Source of the DNA: Arthrobacter sp. MSA 4-2
Lineage (GTDB): Bacteria > Actinomycetota > Actinomycetes > Actinomycetales > Micrococcaceae
Direction: 5' to 3'
Length of the DNA stretch: 64,000 bases
Assembly: GCF_016405885.1 (NCBI RefSeq)
Contig: NZ_JAEKGC010000013.1
Location: 1-64,000 of the forward strand
Shown: positions 20,693 through 28,869 of the stretch, one piece after another
Layout: every line of letters begins with the position of its first letter
How positions within the stretch are numbered: position 1 is the first letter of the stretch
The notes under the pieces: model-generated
The model's input: the letters and a program-made list of their open reading frames with translations, nothing else
What the model was told of the DNA's origin: nothing
The model's database searches: none
Program-made: the position numbers and the translations under genes

Positions 20693-22075
20693 GTGACCGA
20701 TACTGCAGCCTCAGCGTTATTGCCTCCTTTTCCGCTCCCCGCCGCCGGTACAGCAGGGCTCGACCACTGGCGGAGCCTTCCCATTTCGCAGCAGCCCCAG
20801 TGGCAGGACCCTGCGGTCCACACCTCCTCCATCAAGGAGCTCTCGTCGCTGCCCCCGCTGGTATTCGCCGGTGAAGTGGATGTCCTGAGGGAACGGCTGG
20901 CCGCGGCGGCCCAGGGCAAGGCATTCCTGCTCCAGGGCGGCGACTGCGCCGAAACCTTCGAGGGCGCAACCGCCGACCGGATCAGCGCCCGGGTCAAGAC
21001 GATCCTCCAGATGGCCGTGGTCCTCACCTACGGTGCGTCCCTGCCGGTGATCAAGATGGGCCGGATGGCCGGCCAGTTCGCCAAGCCCCGTTCCTCGAAC
21101 GACGAGACCCGCGACGGCGTCACCCTCCCCGCGTACCGCGGCGACATGGTCAACGGCTACGACTTCACCCCCGAGAGCCGCGGCCATGACGCCTCCCGAA
21201 TGGTCAAGGCGTACCATACCTCCGCCTCCACCCTGAACCTGATCCGGGCGTTCACCCAGGGCGGGTTCGCCGACCTGCGCCTGGTGCACCACTGGAACAA
21301 GGGCTTCACCGCCAATCCGGCGCACTCGCGCTACGAGTCGCTCGCCCGGGAGATCGACAGGGCGGTGCGCTTCATGGACGCCTGCGGCGCCGACTTCGAA
21401 GCGCTGAAGCGCGTCGAGTTCTTCGCCAGCCACGAGGCGCTCCTGCTGGACTACGAGCGGGCGCTCACCCGCATCGACTCACGCACCAACCTGCCCTACG
21501 ACACCTCGGCGCACTTCCTCTGGATCGGAGAGCGTACCCGCGACCTCGACGGCGCCCATGTCGACTTCCTCTCCCGGGTCCGCAATCCCATCGGGGTGAA
21601 GCTTGGCCCCACCACCTCCGGTGACGACGCGCTCGCCCTCATCGACAAGCTCGATCCCAACCGCGAGCCCGGACGCCTGACGTTCATCACCCGGATGGGC
21701 GCCCGGAACATCCGCGAGAAGCTGCCCCAGCTCGTGGAAAAGGTCACGGCCTCCGGCGCGCAGGTTCTGTGGGTGACCGACCCGATGCACGGGAACACGG
21801 TGACCTCGCCGAACGGGTACAAGACCCGGAACTTCGACGACGTCATGGATGAGGTCCGCGGATTCTTCGAGGTCCACAAGGACCTGGGGACGTTCCCCGG
21901 TGGACTGCATGTCGAGATGACCGGCGACGACGTCGCCGAGTGCCTCGGCGGGGCCGACCCGGTGGACCAGGAATCCTTCCTCGAGCGCTACGAGTCCGTG
22001 TGCGACCCGCGGCTGAATCACATGCAGTCGCTCGAGATGGCCTTCCTCGTCGCCGGAGCGCTCTCCAAGAACTGA
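20693..22075 (+). CDS. aroG: 3-deoxy-D-arabino-heptulosonate-7-phosphate synthase, class II
   Basis: First step of the shikimate pathway, condensing PEP and erythrose 4-phosphate. It is the plant-like class II type: PPLVFAGEVDVLRERL, then LLQGGDCAETF with the metal-site Cys, and DPMHGNTVTSPNGYKTR. The 460-aa length matches the class. The GTG start has no Shine-Dalgarno but has a -10 hexamer six bases upstream, so the message is probably leaderless. Its 3' end overlaps the convergent kinase gene by 58 bases. The aroG/pknL pairing also occurs in M. tuberculosis (Rv2178c/Rv2176). Confidence 0.95.
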   Translation: MTDTAASALLPPFPLPAAGTAGLDHWRSLPISQQPQWQDPAVHTSSIKELSSLPPLVFAGEVDVLRERLAAAAQGKAFLLQGGDCAETFEGATADRISARVKTILQMAVVLTYGASLPVIKMGRMAGQFAKPRSSNDETRDGVTLPAYRGDMVNGYDFTPESRGHDASRMVKAYHTSASTLNLIRAFTQGGFADLRLVHHWNKGFTANPAHSRYESLAREIDRAVRFMDACGADFEALKRVEFFASHEALLLDYERALTRIDSRTNLPYDTSAHFLWIGERTRDLDGAHVDFLSRVRNPIGVKLGPTTSGDDALALIDKLDPNREPGRLTFITRMGARNIREKLPQLVEKVTASGAQVLWVTDPMHGNTVTSPNGYKTRNFDDVMDEVRGFFEVHKDLGTFPGGLHVEMTGDDVAECLGGADPVDQESFLERYESVCDPRLNHMQSLEMAFLVAGALSKN

Positions 22076-23727
22076 TCCGCTTCGCAGCCGGACGCCGCGG
22101 GGCTGGACAGCCCGGCCCCCACCGGAACGCCGCCACCGGGCTGGCTGATCCCCAGCAGCCAGCCCGCGGCCACGGCCAGGAAGGCCAGCAGGACCAGCAG
22201 CAGAACCAGCACGGCCTGCCACTGCGCCGCGCGCCGGGTGCGCAGCCGGTTCACCGGCCGCTGCGCGGCGCGCGCCTGCCTGCGCTGCTGGGACCTGCTC
22301 ACCTTGAGGGCGGGCTGCGCGGGATGCCGCTGCGGAGCCTGGGACTGCGGCGGGTGGATCTGGGCGGGATGAGCCTGGGCGCGCGGCTGGACGGCCGGAG
22401 GCGGACCGGCGCCCGGCCGGTGCGTCCCGCCGAGGACGCGGGTGGCGTTGCTGCCGCCGCCCGGGCCGGCCGGCCGCACCTGGGGCTCCGGCGGAAAAAT
22501 TCGAGTCGTGGCGTTCCGGCTGCCCGTAGAGGTTGGCAGGACCGCCGTTGGAGAGTCCGCCGACCCGGGCGGAACCGCCGTCGCCCCAGAGCGCCCTTCA
22601 CCGATTACTTCCGTAGGACTGCCCGCGTGGGTGCCGGTGCTGATCACTTCGGTGGGGCTGCCAATGCCCATTACTTCGGTGGGGCTGCCGGTGCCTATCA
22701 CTTCGGTGGGGCTGCCGGTGCCGATCATTTCGGTGGGGCTGCCTGCGGGGCCGCCGAGCATCACGGTGGTACCGCCGCCATCCGGCATCCTGCCGATCCC
22801 CGGTGAGCCGGCGGTCCCGGCTCCGCGGTCGTCGCGCCGAACCGGCGACGGCGGGCAGTAGTCGAGGTCGGCGCCGGTGAGCGTCGTGCGGACATGGCGA
22901 AGCTCGCCGAGCAGGGCGGTGCCGTCGACGGGCCGGTCCTCGGGATCCCGGGAGGTGCACCACTGCACCAGCTCGTCGATATCCTCGGCCAGGCCGGGCA
23001 GGAACTCCGATGGCGCCGGTACATGCTCGTAGGCGTGCTGGAAGGCGATCTGGACCGGGGCATCGCCGGTGAAGGGCTGCCGTCCCGTCAGGAGTTCAAA
23101 GAGCATGATGCCCGCGGAGTAGACGTCGCTGCGGGCGTCCGCCGGCTTGCCGGTGACAAGTTCGGGCGGGAGGTAGGCTGCGGTGCCGACAAGCGTCGCG
23201 GTGCCGGTGCTTGCGCTGACGGCGCGCGCGAGGCCAAAGTCGGCGATCTTGATCTGCCCGTTGCTGGACAGGAGCACATTTTCCGGCTTGACGTCTCGGT
23301 GCACCAGCCCCGCCTCATGGGCGGCGGCGAGGCCTTCGATGACGGGGTCGATTAGGGCAAGGGCCAGCCTCGGGGTGAGCCGTCCGCGTTCGCGGATCAG
23401 GTCCCGCAGTGTGCGTCCGGGAACGTACTCCATCACGAGATAGGCGGTGCTGCGTTCGGCCGTCTCGTCGATGCCCTGGTCAAGGACACCCACAACGTGC
23501 GGGTGGGAGAGACGGGCGGCCGACTTCGCTTCCTGCTCGAACCGGTCCAGGAAGGTGCGGTCTTCGGCGAGGTGCGTGAACAGGACCTTCAACGCGACCC
23601 TGCGGTCGAGCCTGCGGTCGAGGGCGAGGTAGACCGTGGACATTCCGCCGCGCGCGATGCGCGACTCCACGAGGTAGCGCCCATCGACAAGTTCGCCGAT
23701 CAGGGGGTCGTTCAGCCGTTGGTGCAC
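22018..23727 (-). CDS. pknL: Membrane Ser/Thr protein kinase, PknL type
   Basis: A 569-aa eukaryotic-type kinase. The kinase domain spans residues ~15-275, with ATP lysine K47 (VALKVLF), HRD aspartate D145 (VHRDVKPENV) and DFG at 163-165. The activation loop contains STGTATLVGTAAY. A long Thr/Ser/Pro-rich juxtamembrane linker holds GSPTEVIGT nonapeptide repeats. One TM helix (~505-526) and a 43-residue outer tail without PASTA domains follow. Absence of PASTA, position beside aroG and the nearby Rv2175c homologue support PknL. The GTG at 23727 is exactly six bases from a TAGTAT hexamer, so it is probably leaderless. Confidence 0.9.
   Translation of the reverse strand: MHQRLNDPLIGELVDGRYLVESRIARGGMSTVYLALDRRLDRRVALKVLFTHLAEDRTFLDRFEQEAKSAARLSHPHVVGVLDQGIDETAERSTAYLVMEYVPGRTLRDLIRERGRLTPRLALALIDPVIEGLAAAHEAGLVHRDVKPENVLLSSNGQIKIADFGLARAVSASTGTATLVGTAAYLPPELVTGKPADARSDVYSAGIMLFELLTGRQPFTGDAPVQIAFQHAYEHVPAPSEFLPGLAEDIDELVQWCTSRDPEDRPVDGTALLGELRHVRTTLTGADLDYCPPSPVRRDDRGAGTAGSPGIGRMPDGGGTTVMLGGPAGSPTEMIGTGSPTEVIGTGSPTEVMGIGSPTEVISTGTHAGSPTEVIGEGRSGATAVPPGSADSPTAVLPTSTGSRNATTRIFPPEPQVRPAGPGGGSNATRVLGGTHRPGAGPPPAVQPRAQAHPAQIHPPQSQAPQRHPAQPALKVSRSQQRRQARAAQRPVNRLRTRRAAQWQAVLVLLLVLLAFLAVAAGWLLGISQPGGGVPVGAGLSSPAASGCEADQFLESAPATRKAISSDCM
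22608..22743. repeat. 27-bp repeats in the pknL linker
   Basis: CTTCGGTGGGGCTGCC recurs at 22647, 22674, 22701 and 22728 (the last with one change), exactly 27 bp apart. A diverged copy lies at 22608. On the minus strand they encode GSPTEVIGT-like nonapeptides rich in candidate phospho-threonines. Confidence 0.9.
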
Positions 23728-23733
23728 CTATTG

Positions 23734-23739
23734 ATACTA
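23734..23739 (-). promoter_or_regulatory. -10 element placing pknL in leaderless position
   Basis: TAGTAT on the minus strand, six bases before the GTG at 23727. Confidence 0.65.
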
Positions 23740-23750
23740 AGTCCTGGCTG

Positions 23751-23791
23751 CGGTGGAGGGCAGAATCAACACCCGACCCCGCCCTCCACCG
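23751..23791 (-). terminator. Hairpin between the LysM gene and pknL
   Basis: An 11-bp stem (CGGTGGAGGGC at 23751-23761, complement at 23781-23791) with a 19-base loop lies 3 bases past the LysM stop. No T run follows, and it abuts the pknL promoter. Confidence 0.4.
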
Positions 23792-23794
23792 GTC

Positions 23795-25372
23795 CTACCG
23801 GAAGTTCTTCTGGTGGGCCTTGATGGCGGCGACGTAGTTCTTGGTGTCGCTGAACATGCCGTGGGTCTTCACGGAGTATGCGCCCTGGTAGTAGGACGCG
23901 ATCGCGATGTCCTGCGAGGGGCTCGTGGCGAGCAGCGAGCGGATGATCGCCACGCCGGCCGTCACGTTGTCCTGCGGGTTGAGGAGGTTGAGCTTGCGCC
24001 CGACCAGGTCGCTGGCCCACTCCCCGGACATCGGGATGACCTGCATGGTGCCGATGGCGTTGGCGGGGGAGACCGCGCGCTGGTTGAAGCCGGATTCCTG
24101 GTAGGCGAAAGCCATGGCGAGGCTGGGATCGACGCCCATCGACCGTGCGGTGTTCGCCACGATCGTGCGCATCTCGGCCGAGCTCGGGACCGGCAGCGAG
24201 TTGAGGATCTGCTTGTTGCGGTTCGCGTCCGCGACGACGGCCTGGGGGTAGGTGACCCCGAGGAAGGTCGAGGGGACGAGGTTCGTCGGGGGCGGCGTCG
24301 TGGGGGAGCCGCCGTTGCCGGTGGGAATCGTGAGCTTCTTGCCGGGGTAGATCACCGTCGACGCCTGCAGGTTGTTCGCCTGGAGCAGCGCGGCAAGGCT
24401 CACCCCGTGGCGGGCTGCGATGGCACCCAGGGTGTCTCCGGCCTTGATCGTGTAGGTTCCGGCCGGGGCGGCGGGCGCGGTCGGCGTGGATGGTGCGGCG
24501 GGCGCGGACGGAGCCGCAGGGGCGGCCGGCTTTCCACCGAGGACCAGTTTCTGGCCCGGGTAGATGACTGAGCTCATCGAGAGGTTGTTGGCCCTGAGCA
24601 CGCTGTCGAGGCTGACGCCGTGGCGGGCGGCGATGGCGCCGAGGGTGTCTCCGGGCTTGACGACGTAGCTGCCGGCCGGAGCGGCCGGGGCGGTGGGAGC
24701 GGGCTTGGCCGGAGCCGGAGCCGGTGCCGACGGCTTGACGGCCGCGGGTCCGCCGATGGCTATCTTCTGGCCGGGGTAGATGACCGAGCTCATCGAGAGG
24801 TTGTTGGCCCTGAGCACGCTGTCGAGGCTGACGCCGTGCCGGGCGGCGATGGCGCCGAGGGTGTCACCGGGCTTGACGACGTAGCTGCCGGTGGTCTGGG
24901 TGCGGACCGCTGCAGGAGCGGCGGGCGCAGGGGTGGATCCGGCCACCAGTCGGATCTTCTGTCCCGGGTAGATCACTGTGGTGGGGCTCATGCGGTTGAG
25001 CTTGAGCAGGGCGCCGAGCTCGATTCCGTGCTTGCGGGCGATGGCACCCATGGTGTCGCCCGCCTTGATCGTGTAGGCCGCCGGCGTTGTCACGGCAGGA
25101 ACCTTCAGGGCGGGAATACGGGCGGCGACCTCGGCTGCCGGAATGAGGGCGCGGGCAGGGGCGGCCTGTACGGCAGGGACCTGGTGCCGCACCGAGGTGG
25201 CAGGGGAGGGCTGGTGGGCCGCTGCTGATTCTGCCAGCGCCACCGAGGACAGGATGACGGCCGGGATGGCGGCCGTGGACACGGCCAGGTTCCGCCGCCG
25301 GGAGGAGGAGGTGCCTGCGGCGGCGCGCCGGGAGGCTCCGCTCAGGGGTGTAGACGGTGGCTGGGCAGTCAT
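23795..25372 (-). CDS. Secreted LysM-repeat protein with SLT transglycosylase domain
   Basis: A cell-wall hydrolase, 525 aa from the ATG at 25372, chosen for the GAGGA site seven bases upstream. An N-terminal signal sequence (RRRNLAVSTAAIPAVILSS) comes first. Four LysM modules follow, each with an xIKAGDTxGAIARKHG or VVKPGDTLGAIAARHG core, separated by Ala/Pro linkers. The C-terminal lytic transglycosylase domain has its catalytic Glu in AFAYQESGFNQRAVS, followed by AIGTMQVIP. LysM binds N-acetylglucosamine, and SLT enzymes cleave the MurNAc-GlcNAc bond with 1,6-anhydro formation. The two middle LysM units are nearly identical, a recent duplication. A CRP-like site lies upstream. Confidence 0.9.
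   Translation of the reverse strand: MTAQPPSTPLSGASRRAAAGTSSSRRRNLAVSTAAIPAVILSSVALAESAAAHQPSPATSVRHQVPAVQAAPARALIPAAEVAARIPALKVPAVTTPAAYTIKAGDTMGAIARKHGIELGALLKLNRMSPTTVIYPGQKIRLVAGSTPAPAAPAAVRTQTTGSYVVKPGDTLGAIAARHGVSLDSVLRANNLSMSSVIYPGQKIAIGGPAAVKPSAPAPAPAKPAPTAPAAPAGSYVVKPGDTLGAIAARHGVSLDSVLRANNLSMSSVIYPGQKLVLGGKPAAPAAPSAPAAPSTPTAPAAPAGTYTIKAGDTLGAIAARHGVSLAALLQANNLQASTVIYPGKKLTIPTGNGGSPTTPPPTNLVPSTFLGVTYPQAVVADANRNKQILNSLPVPSSAEMRTIVANTARSMGVDPSLAMAFAYQESGFNQRAVSPANAIGTMQVIPMSGEWASDLVGRKLNLLNPQDNVTAGVAIIRSLLATSPSQDIAIASYYQGAYSVKTHGMFSDTKNYVAAIKAHQKNFR
24545..24890. repeat. Near-identical duplicated LysM coding units
   Basis: The segment coding for VVKPGDTLGAIAARHGVSLD and the following SVLRANNLSMSSVIYPGQK occurs twice (about 24550-24665 and 24770-24885) with almost the same bases. 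The flanking LysM units are diverged. Confidence 0.8.
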
Positions 25373-25482
25373 GGGCATTTCCTCATCTATGGGCGGCCGG
25401 GGCCGCACGGTCGTCGGACTGCCGGGAGCGATCGTTCTCCTGTCCCGGCAAGCCAAGGTGCAATGTTAAGCAATGGGTCTTC

Positions 25483-25498
25483 TGTGACTCCAGTTACA
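25483..25498. promoter_or_regulatory. CRP/GlxR-like site upstream of the LysM gene
   Basis: TGTGA-CTCCAG-TTACA matches the TGTGA-N6-TCACA consensus with one mismatch. A second TGTGA half-site follows at 25501-25505, 18 bp on. A minus-strand TAACAT hexamer (25463-25468) would put the site over the -35 region of the LysM gene. The remaining ~140 bases to the next gene show nothing else I can name. Confidence 0.4.
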
Positions 25499-25637
25499 TG
25501 TGTGACTGTAGTGAATGTACACGATGGCGGGCGTATCACAACAGGTGGGAACTCCACATCAGGAGCCCGTCCGGCGTGTCGGTTCCCCTGCAGGCGGCGG
25601 GTAGAGCGTGTGCGCCGGGTCGTGGCACCCTTAGAAG

Positions 25638-25991
25638 GTGACTGAAATCGAAGAACTTGTGCCCCACTGGAGAAATCTCCCCGAGGTCGCCGAACTGCTT
25701 GGCGTCCCCATCACGAAGGTCCATGCGCTGCTCGATGAGCGTGCCCTGGTCGCCCTGAGGATCACCGACCGGAGGATCCGGAGCGTCCCTGAGGAATTCC
25801 TGGTCGACGGGGCGGTCCTCGACAGCCTCAAGGGCACCGTCGTGGTCCTCTCAGACTCCGGGTTCGAGGATGAGGACATCATCCGCTGGCTCTACACCGA
25901 GGACGACTCGCTGCCGGGCCGTCCCATCGACGCCCTCCGCGAAGGCCGCAAGACCGAGATTCGGCGCCGGGCCCAGGCCGCAGCCTGGTAG
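25638..25991 (+). CDS. DNA-binding helix-turn-helix protein, Rv2175c family
   Basis: A 117-aa homologue of M. tuberculosis Rv2175c, a DNA-binding protein phosphorylated by PknL. Shared features include LPEVAELLGVPITKVHALLD (the helix-turn-helix, residues ~14-33), IIRWLYTEDDSLPGRPIDAL and the basic C terminus RRRAQAAAW. Its position three genes from a PknL-type kinase supports the pairing. In Rv2175c the phosphorylated Thr is in the N-terminal tail; here the tail is shorter and has Thr2. The GTG is not preceded by a well-spaced ribosome site, so translation may be leaderless-like. Confidence 0.88.
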   Translation: MTEIEELVPHWRNLPEVAELLGVPITKVHALLDERALVALRITDRRIRSVPEEFLVDGAVLDSLKGTVVVLSDSGFEDEDIIRWLYTEDDSLPGRPIDALREGRKTEIRRRAQAAAW

Positions 25992-26097
25992 ACAGCGACC
26001 GGTAGACAGAGCCCGTAGACGGCGCCGGCTAGACGGAGCTCGTAGACGGAGCCTGTAGGCAGCGCCTTGTAGACGGCGCGGGGTGGACGGCGTCGGG
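25987..26097. repeat. Degenerate 13/14-bp tandem array after the Rv2175c homologue
   Basis: GTAGACGGCGCC-like units begin (T of TAGAC) at 25989, 26003, 26016, 26030, 26043, 26056, 26070 and 26084. Steps are 14, 13, 14, 13, 13, 14 and 14. The first unit contains the TAG stop of the gene. The ~200-bp gap to the convergent polyprenyl synthase gene contains no other feature. Confidence 0.8.
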
Positions 26098-26194
26098 CAG
26101 GCAGCCGTCCTCCGGGCGCCGGCCGGCGCGTACGCCGTGCGCCTGAGGGTCCGCACGGCGCACGGGCCGGGCGGTGCTGGACGGTGCCGGACGG

Positions 26195-27319
26195 TCAGAA
26201 GGTCCGGGTCACTGCCGCTTCCGCAAGGAGCCCCAGGGCCGCCGCCGACACCTCATCGGTCTCAAGGACACCAAGGGCAGCGAAGGCTTCGGCCGAACGG
26301 TCCTGGATCAGCTTCTCGGTATCCCGCAGGGCCCCGCTGGCGGTGATGAGCCCGCGCAGCCGAGAGACCCCTTCGTCGTCAAGCGCCGGATCGCCCAGCA
26401 GCGAGTTGAGCACGCCCTGGTCATGCGGGCCGCTGCCGGCCAGCGCGCGGGCAATGAGGTAGGTCCGCTTGCCTTCCCGGAGGTCGTCTCCGGCAGGCTT
26501 CCCGGTCACCGCCGGGTCGCCGAAGACCCCGAGCACGTCGTCGCGCAGCTGGAAGGCCTCGCCGAGCGGCAGCGCAAATGCGGAGAACCGCGCGAGCGTG
26601 GCCGCGTCCGCCCCGGCCAGCGCGCCGCCGAGCATCACCGGGCGCTCGATCGAATACTTCGCCGACTTGTACCGGAGGATGTTGAGGGCACGATCGGCCG
26701 CGGTCGCCGGCGGCAGGTCCGGCCCCACTGCCTCCTCGAGGAGGTCGAGGTACTGGCCGGCCATGACCTCGGTGCGCATCCGGTTGAAGATGGCCCGCGC
26801 GGAGGACGCCCCGGCCCCGACGCACGCCCCGGTGAACAGCTCTTCGCTGAAGGCAAGGCACAGATCCCCGGCGAGGATCGCCGACGACGTACCGAAACGG
26901 TCGGCGTCGAGGTGCCACCCGGCGTCCAGGTGCTGCTGCCGGAACTGCCGGTGGATGCTAGGGGCTCCGCGGCGTGTCTCCGACCGGTCGATCACGTCGT
27001 CGTGCATCAGGGCCGCGGCCTGGAAGAACTCGAGCGCCGCTCCCGCCCTTGCCACCGGCTGCAGGTCGCCCGTTCCGCCGGCGGCACGCCAGCCCCAGAA
27101 GCAGAGAAGGGCGCGGATCCGTTTTCCCCCGGACGTCAGCCCGCGGATGGCGGACAGCAGTGACAGTGACTCGGGGGAGATCTCCGCGAGGATTTCCTCC
27201 TGCGCTGCGAGGAACGCTCCGGTTTCCTCGGACATGGACGAGAGGAAGGCGCCCTGGTCCCGGCGGACCGAGTCAGTGAGGCGGTTGTCCGGGTCGGCGG
27301 GTCGGGTGGCGGACTGCAT
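26195..27319 (-). CDS. Polyprenyl (trans-isoprenyl) diphosphate synthase
   Basis: Chain-elongating prenyltransferase, 374 aa, of the IdsA/GrcC group (Rv2173 is the syntenic M. tuberculosis gene, idsA2). The first Asp-rich motif is LMHDDVIDRSETRRG and the second is QLRDDVLGVFGD. The GGKRIRALL substrate lysine/arginine segment lies before the first. The product chain length (GPP/FPP/GGPP or longer) cannot be read reliably. It would feed carotenoid, menaquinone or polyprenyl-phosphate synthesis. The ATG at 27319 has ACGGGGAATCC upstream. It diverges from dinB. Confidence 0.9.
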   Translation of the reverse strand: MQSATRPADPDNRLTDSVRRDQGAFLSSMSEETGAFLAAQEEILAEISPESLSLLSAIRGLTSGGKRIRALLCFWGWRAAGGTGDLQPVARAGAALEFFQAAALMHDDVIDRSETRRGAPSIHRQFRQQHLDAGWHLDADRFGTSSAILAGDLCLAFSEELFTGACVGAGASSARAIFNRMRTEVMAGQYLDLLEEAVGPDLPPATAADRALNILRYKSAKYSIERPVMLGGALAGADAATLARFSAFALPLGEAFQLRDDVLGVFGDPAVTGKPAGDDLREGKRTYLIARALAGSGPHDQGVLNSLLGDPALDDEGVSRLRGLITASGALRDTEKLIQDRSAEAFAALGVLETDEVSAAALGLLAEAAVTRTF

Positions 27320-27426
27320 GGATTCCCCGTACGGCTAGGCAGGCGTGAACGGATCCAACTCTAAACCCCCTCGGCCGGGCCCCCCAGCCGGGGCCGGGCC
27401 CGGCCTGCGGTGTCGGGGACCTCGGA

Positions 27427-27432
27427 TACGAT
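27427..27432 (+). promoter_or_regulatory. -10 element placing dinB in leaderless position
   Basis: TACGAT, six bases before the GTG at 27439. No SOS (LexA) box of the CGAACN4GTTCG type is visible upstream. Confidence 0.55.
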
Positions 27433-27438
27433 GGCTCC

Positions 27439-28686
27439 GTGGTGAACGGGACTCGGGACCAGCTGCCGGTCGGCGCGGAGTGCACCATCCTGCACATCGA
27501 CATGGACGCCTTCTATGTATCGGTCGAACTGATGAGCCGGCCCGAACTCCGGGGCGTGCCGGTCATCGTCGGCAGCCCGTCGGGCCGCTCGGTCGTCCTG
27601 TCTGCCTCCTACGAAGCCCGCCGGTTCGGCGTCCGCTCCGCCATGCCGATGGCCGTGGCGATGCGCCGCTGCCCGGCGGCGGTGATCCTCGAACCCCACC
27701 ACGACCGCTATGCGGAGGTGTCGGCGGCGGTGATGGAGATCTTCCGATCGGTCACCCCGCTGGTTGAACAGCTCAGCGTCGATGAGGCCTTCCTCGACGT
27801 CGCCGGAGCCACGCGCCGGCTGGGACATCCCCGGGAGATCGGGGAGCAGATCCGCGCGGAGATCAGCAGGAGCCTCGGCATCACGGCGAGCGTGGGGGCC
27901 GCCACCACCAAATTCGTCGCGAAGATCGCCTCGACCCAGTCCAAGCCCGATGGACTCCTGCTGGTGCCAGGCAGCGACACCGTCGCCTTCCTCCACGCCC
28001 AGCCGGTCTCCGTGCTGTGGGGAGTGGGCGCCAAGACCCAGGAGACCCTTGCCCGCCTGGGCATCCGGACGGTGGAGGACCTCGCCTCCACCCCGGTCTC
28101 GGCGCTCACCAAGCTCCTCGGCACCTCCGGCCGGCACGTCCACGAACTGGCCTGGGGCAGGGATCCGCGGAAGGTCGTTGTCTCCCGCGCCGAGAAGAGC
28201 ATCGGGGCGGAGGAGACCTTCGCGCAGGATGTCACCGACACCGCCGTCCTGCACCGGGAACTCCTGCGGCTTGCCCACCGGACCGCCACCCGGCTGCGCG
28301 CGGCGGGCCTGTCTGCCCAGGGCGTTTCCCTCAAGCTCCGCTATGCCGACTTCTCAACCCTGACCCGTTCAAAGAAACTGGCCGAGCCCGTCGACAGCGC
28401 CCACGCGATCTACGGCGCAGCGACGGCGCTGCTGACCGCGCTCGGCGAGCGTCCCCTGGCCGTGCGGCTGATCGGGCTGCGGGCCGAACAGCTCGGATCT
28501 GGCGGAGCGGGGGCCCACCAGCTGACGATCGACAGGCAGGATGACAACTGGCGGACAGCCGAGGTTGCCCTCGATGCCGTGAACCGGAAATTCGGCGCCG
28601 CCGGGGTGCGGCCGGCGGGTCTGCTGGGCCCTCCGGCGCCCCGCACGGCCCGGCGCGGAAATCCGCCCGGTAACGCTACATTGTGA
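27439..28686 (+). CDS. dinB: DNA polymerase IV (Y family)
   Basis: Error-prone translesion polymerase. The catalytic carboxylates sit in HIDMDAFYVSVE (D21, D23) and SVDEAFLDV (D115, E116). The helix-hairpin-helix segment and the little-finger domain follow, and 415 aa is the usual length. The C terminus is Pro/Arg-rich and lacks an obvious QLxLF clamp-binding motif, although QLTIDRQDDNW occurs near residue 360. GTG start, probably leaderless. M. tuberculosis has two Y-family DinB proteins; only one is in this window. Confidence 0.94.
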   Translation: MVNGTRDQLPVGAECTILHIDMDAFYVSVELMSRPELRGVPVIVGSPSGRSVVLSASYEARRFGVRSAMPMAVAMRRCPAAVILEPHHDRYAEVSAAVMEIFRSVTPLVEQLSVDEAFLDVAGATRRLGHPREIGEQIRAEISRSLGITASVGAATTKFVAKIASTQSKPDGLLLVPGSDTVAFLHAQPVSVLWGVGAKTQETLARLGIRTVEDLASTPVSALTKLLGTSGRHVHELAWGRDPRKVVVSRAEKSIGAEETFAQDVTDTAVLHRELLRLAHRTATRLRAAGLSAQGVSLKLRYADFSTLTRSKKLAEPVDSAHAIYGAATALLTALGERPLAVRLIGLRAEQLGSGGAGAHQLTIDRQDDNWRTAEVALDAVNRKFGAAGVRPAGLLGPPAPRTARRGNPPGNATL

Positions 28687-28869
28687 CTTTCAAGTTACCG
28701 TGGTGAGAACTACTCTTGGTGTAGGTCAATCGATCTCCGGCATCCGCGCCGCGCAGCCCCCACGGCCGCGCGGCGCGGACCGGAACGGCGGGCCCAGCCG
28801 GGAACCATCCCGGGGCCGGACTCGTTGGTTGGATGAAGGAACGTTGGCACTTACATCAAGGAGGCCGTG

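Noticed and set aside
25373..25637. A cyclic-di-AMP (ydaO) riboswitch ahead of the LysM hydrolase gene
   Set aside because: Such switches precede wall hydrolases in actinobacteria, but I could not find the conserved core in either strand of this leader.
27420..27439. A LexA/SOS box at dinB
   Set aside because: No CGAAC-N4-GTTCG-type dyad is visible upstream.
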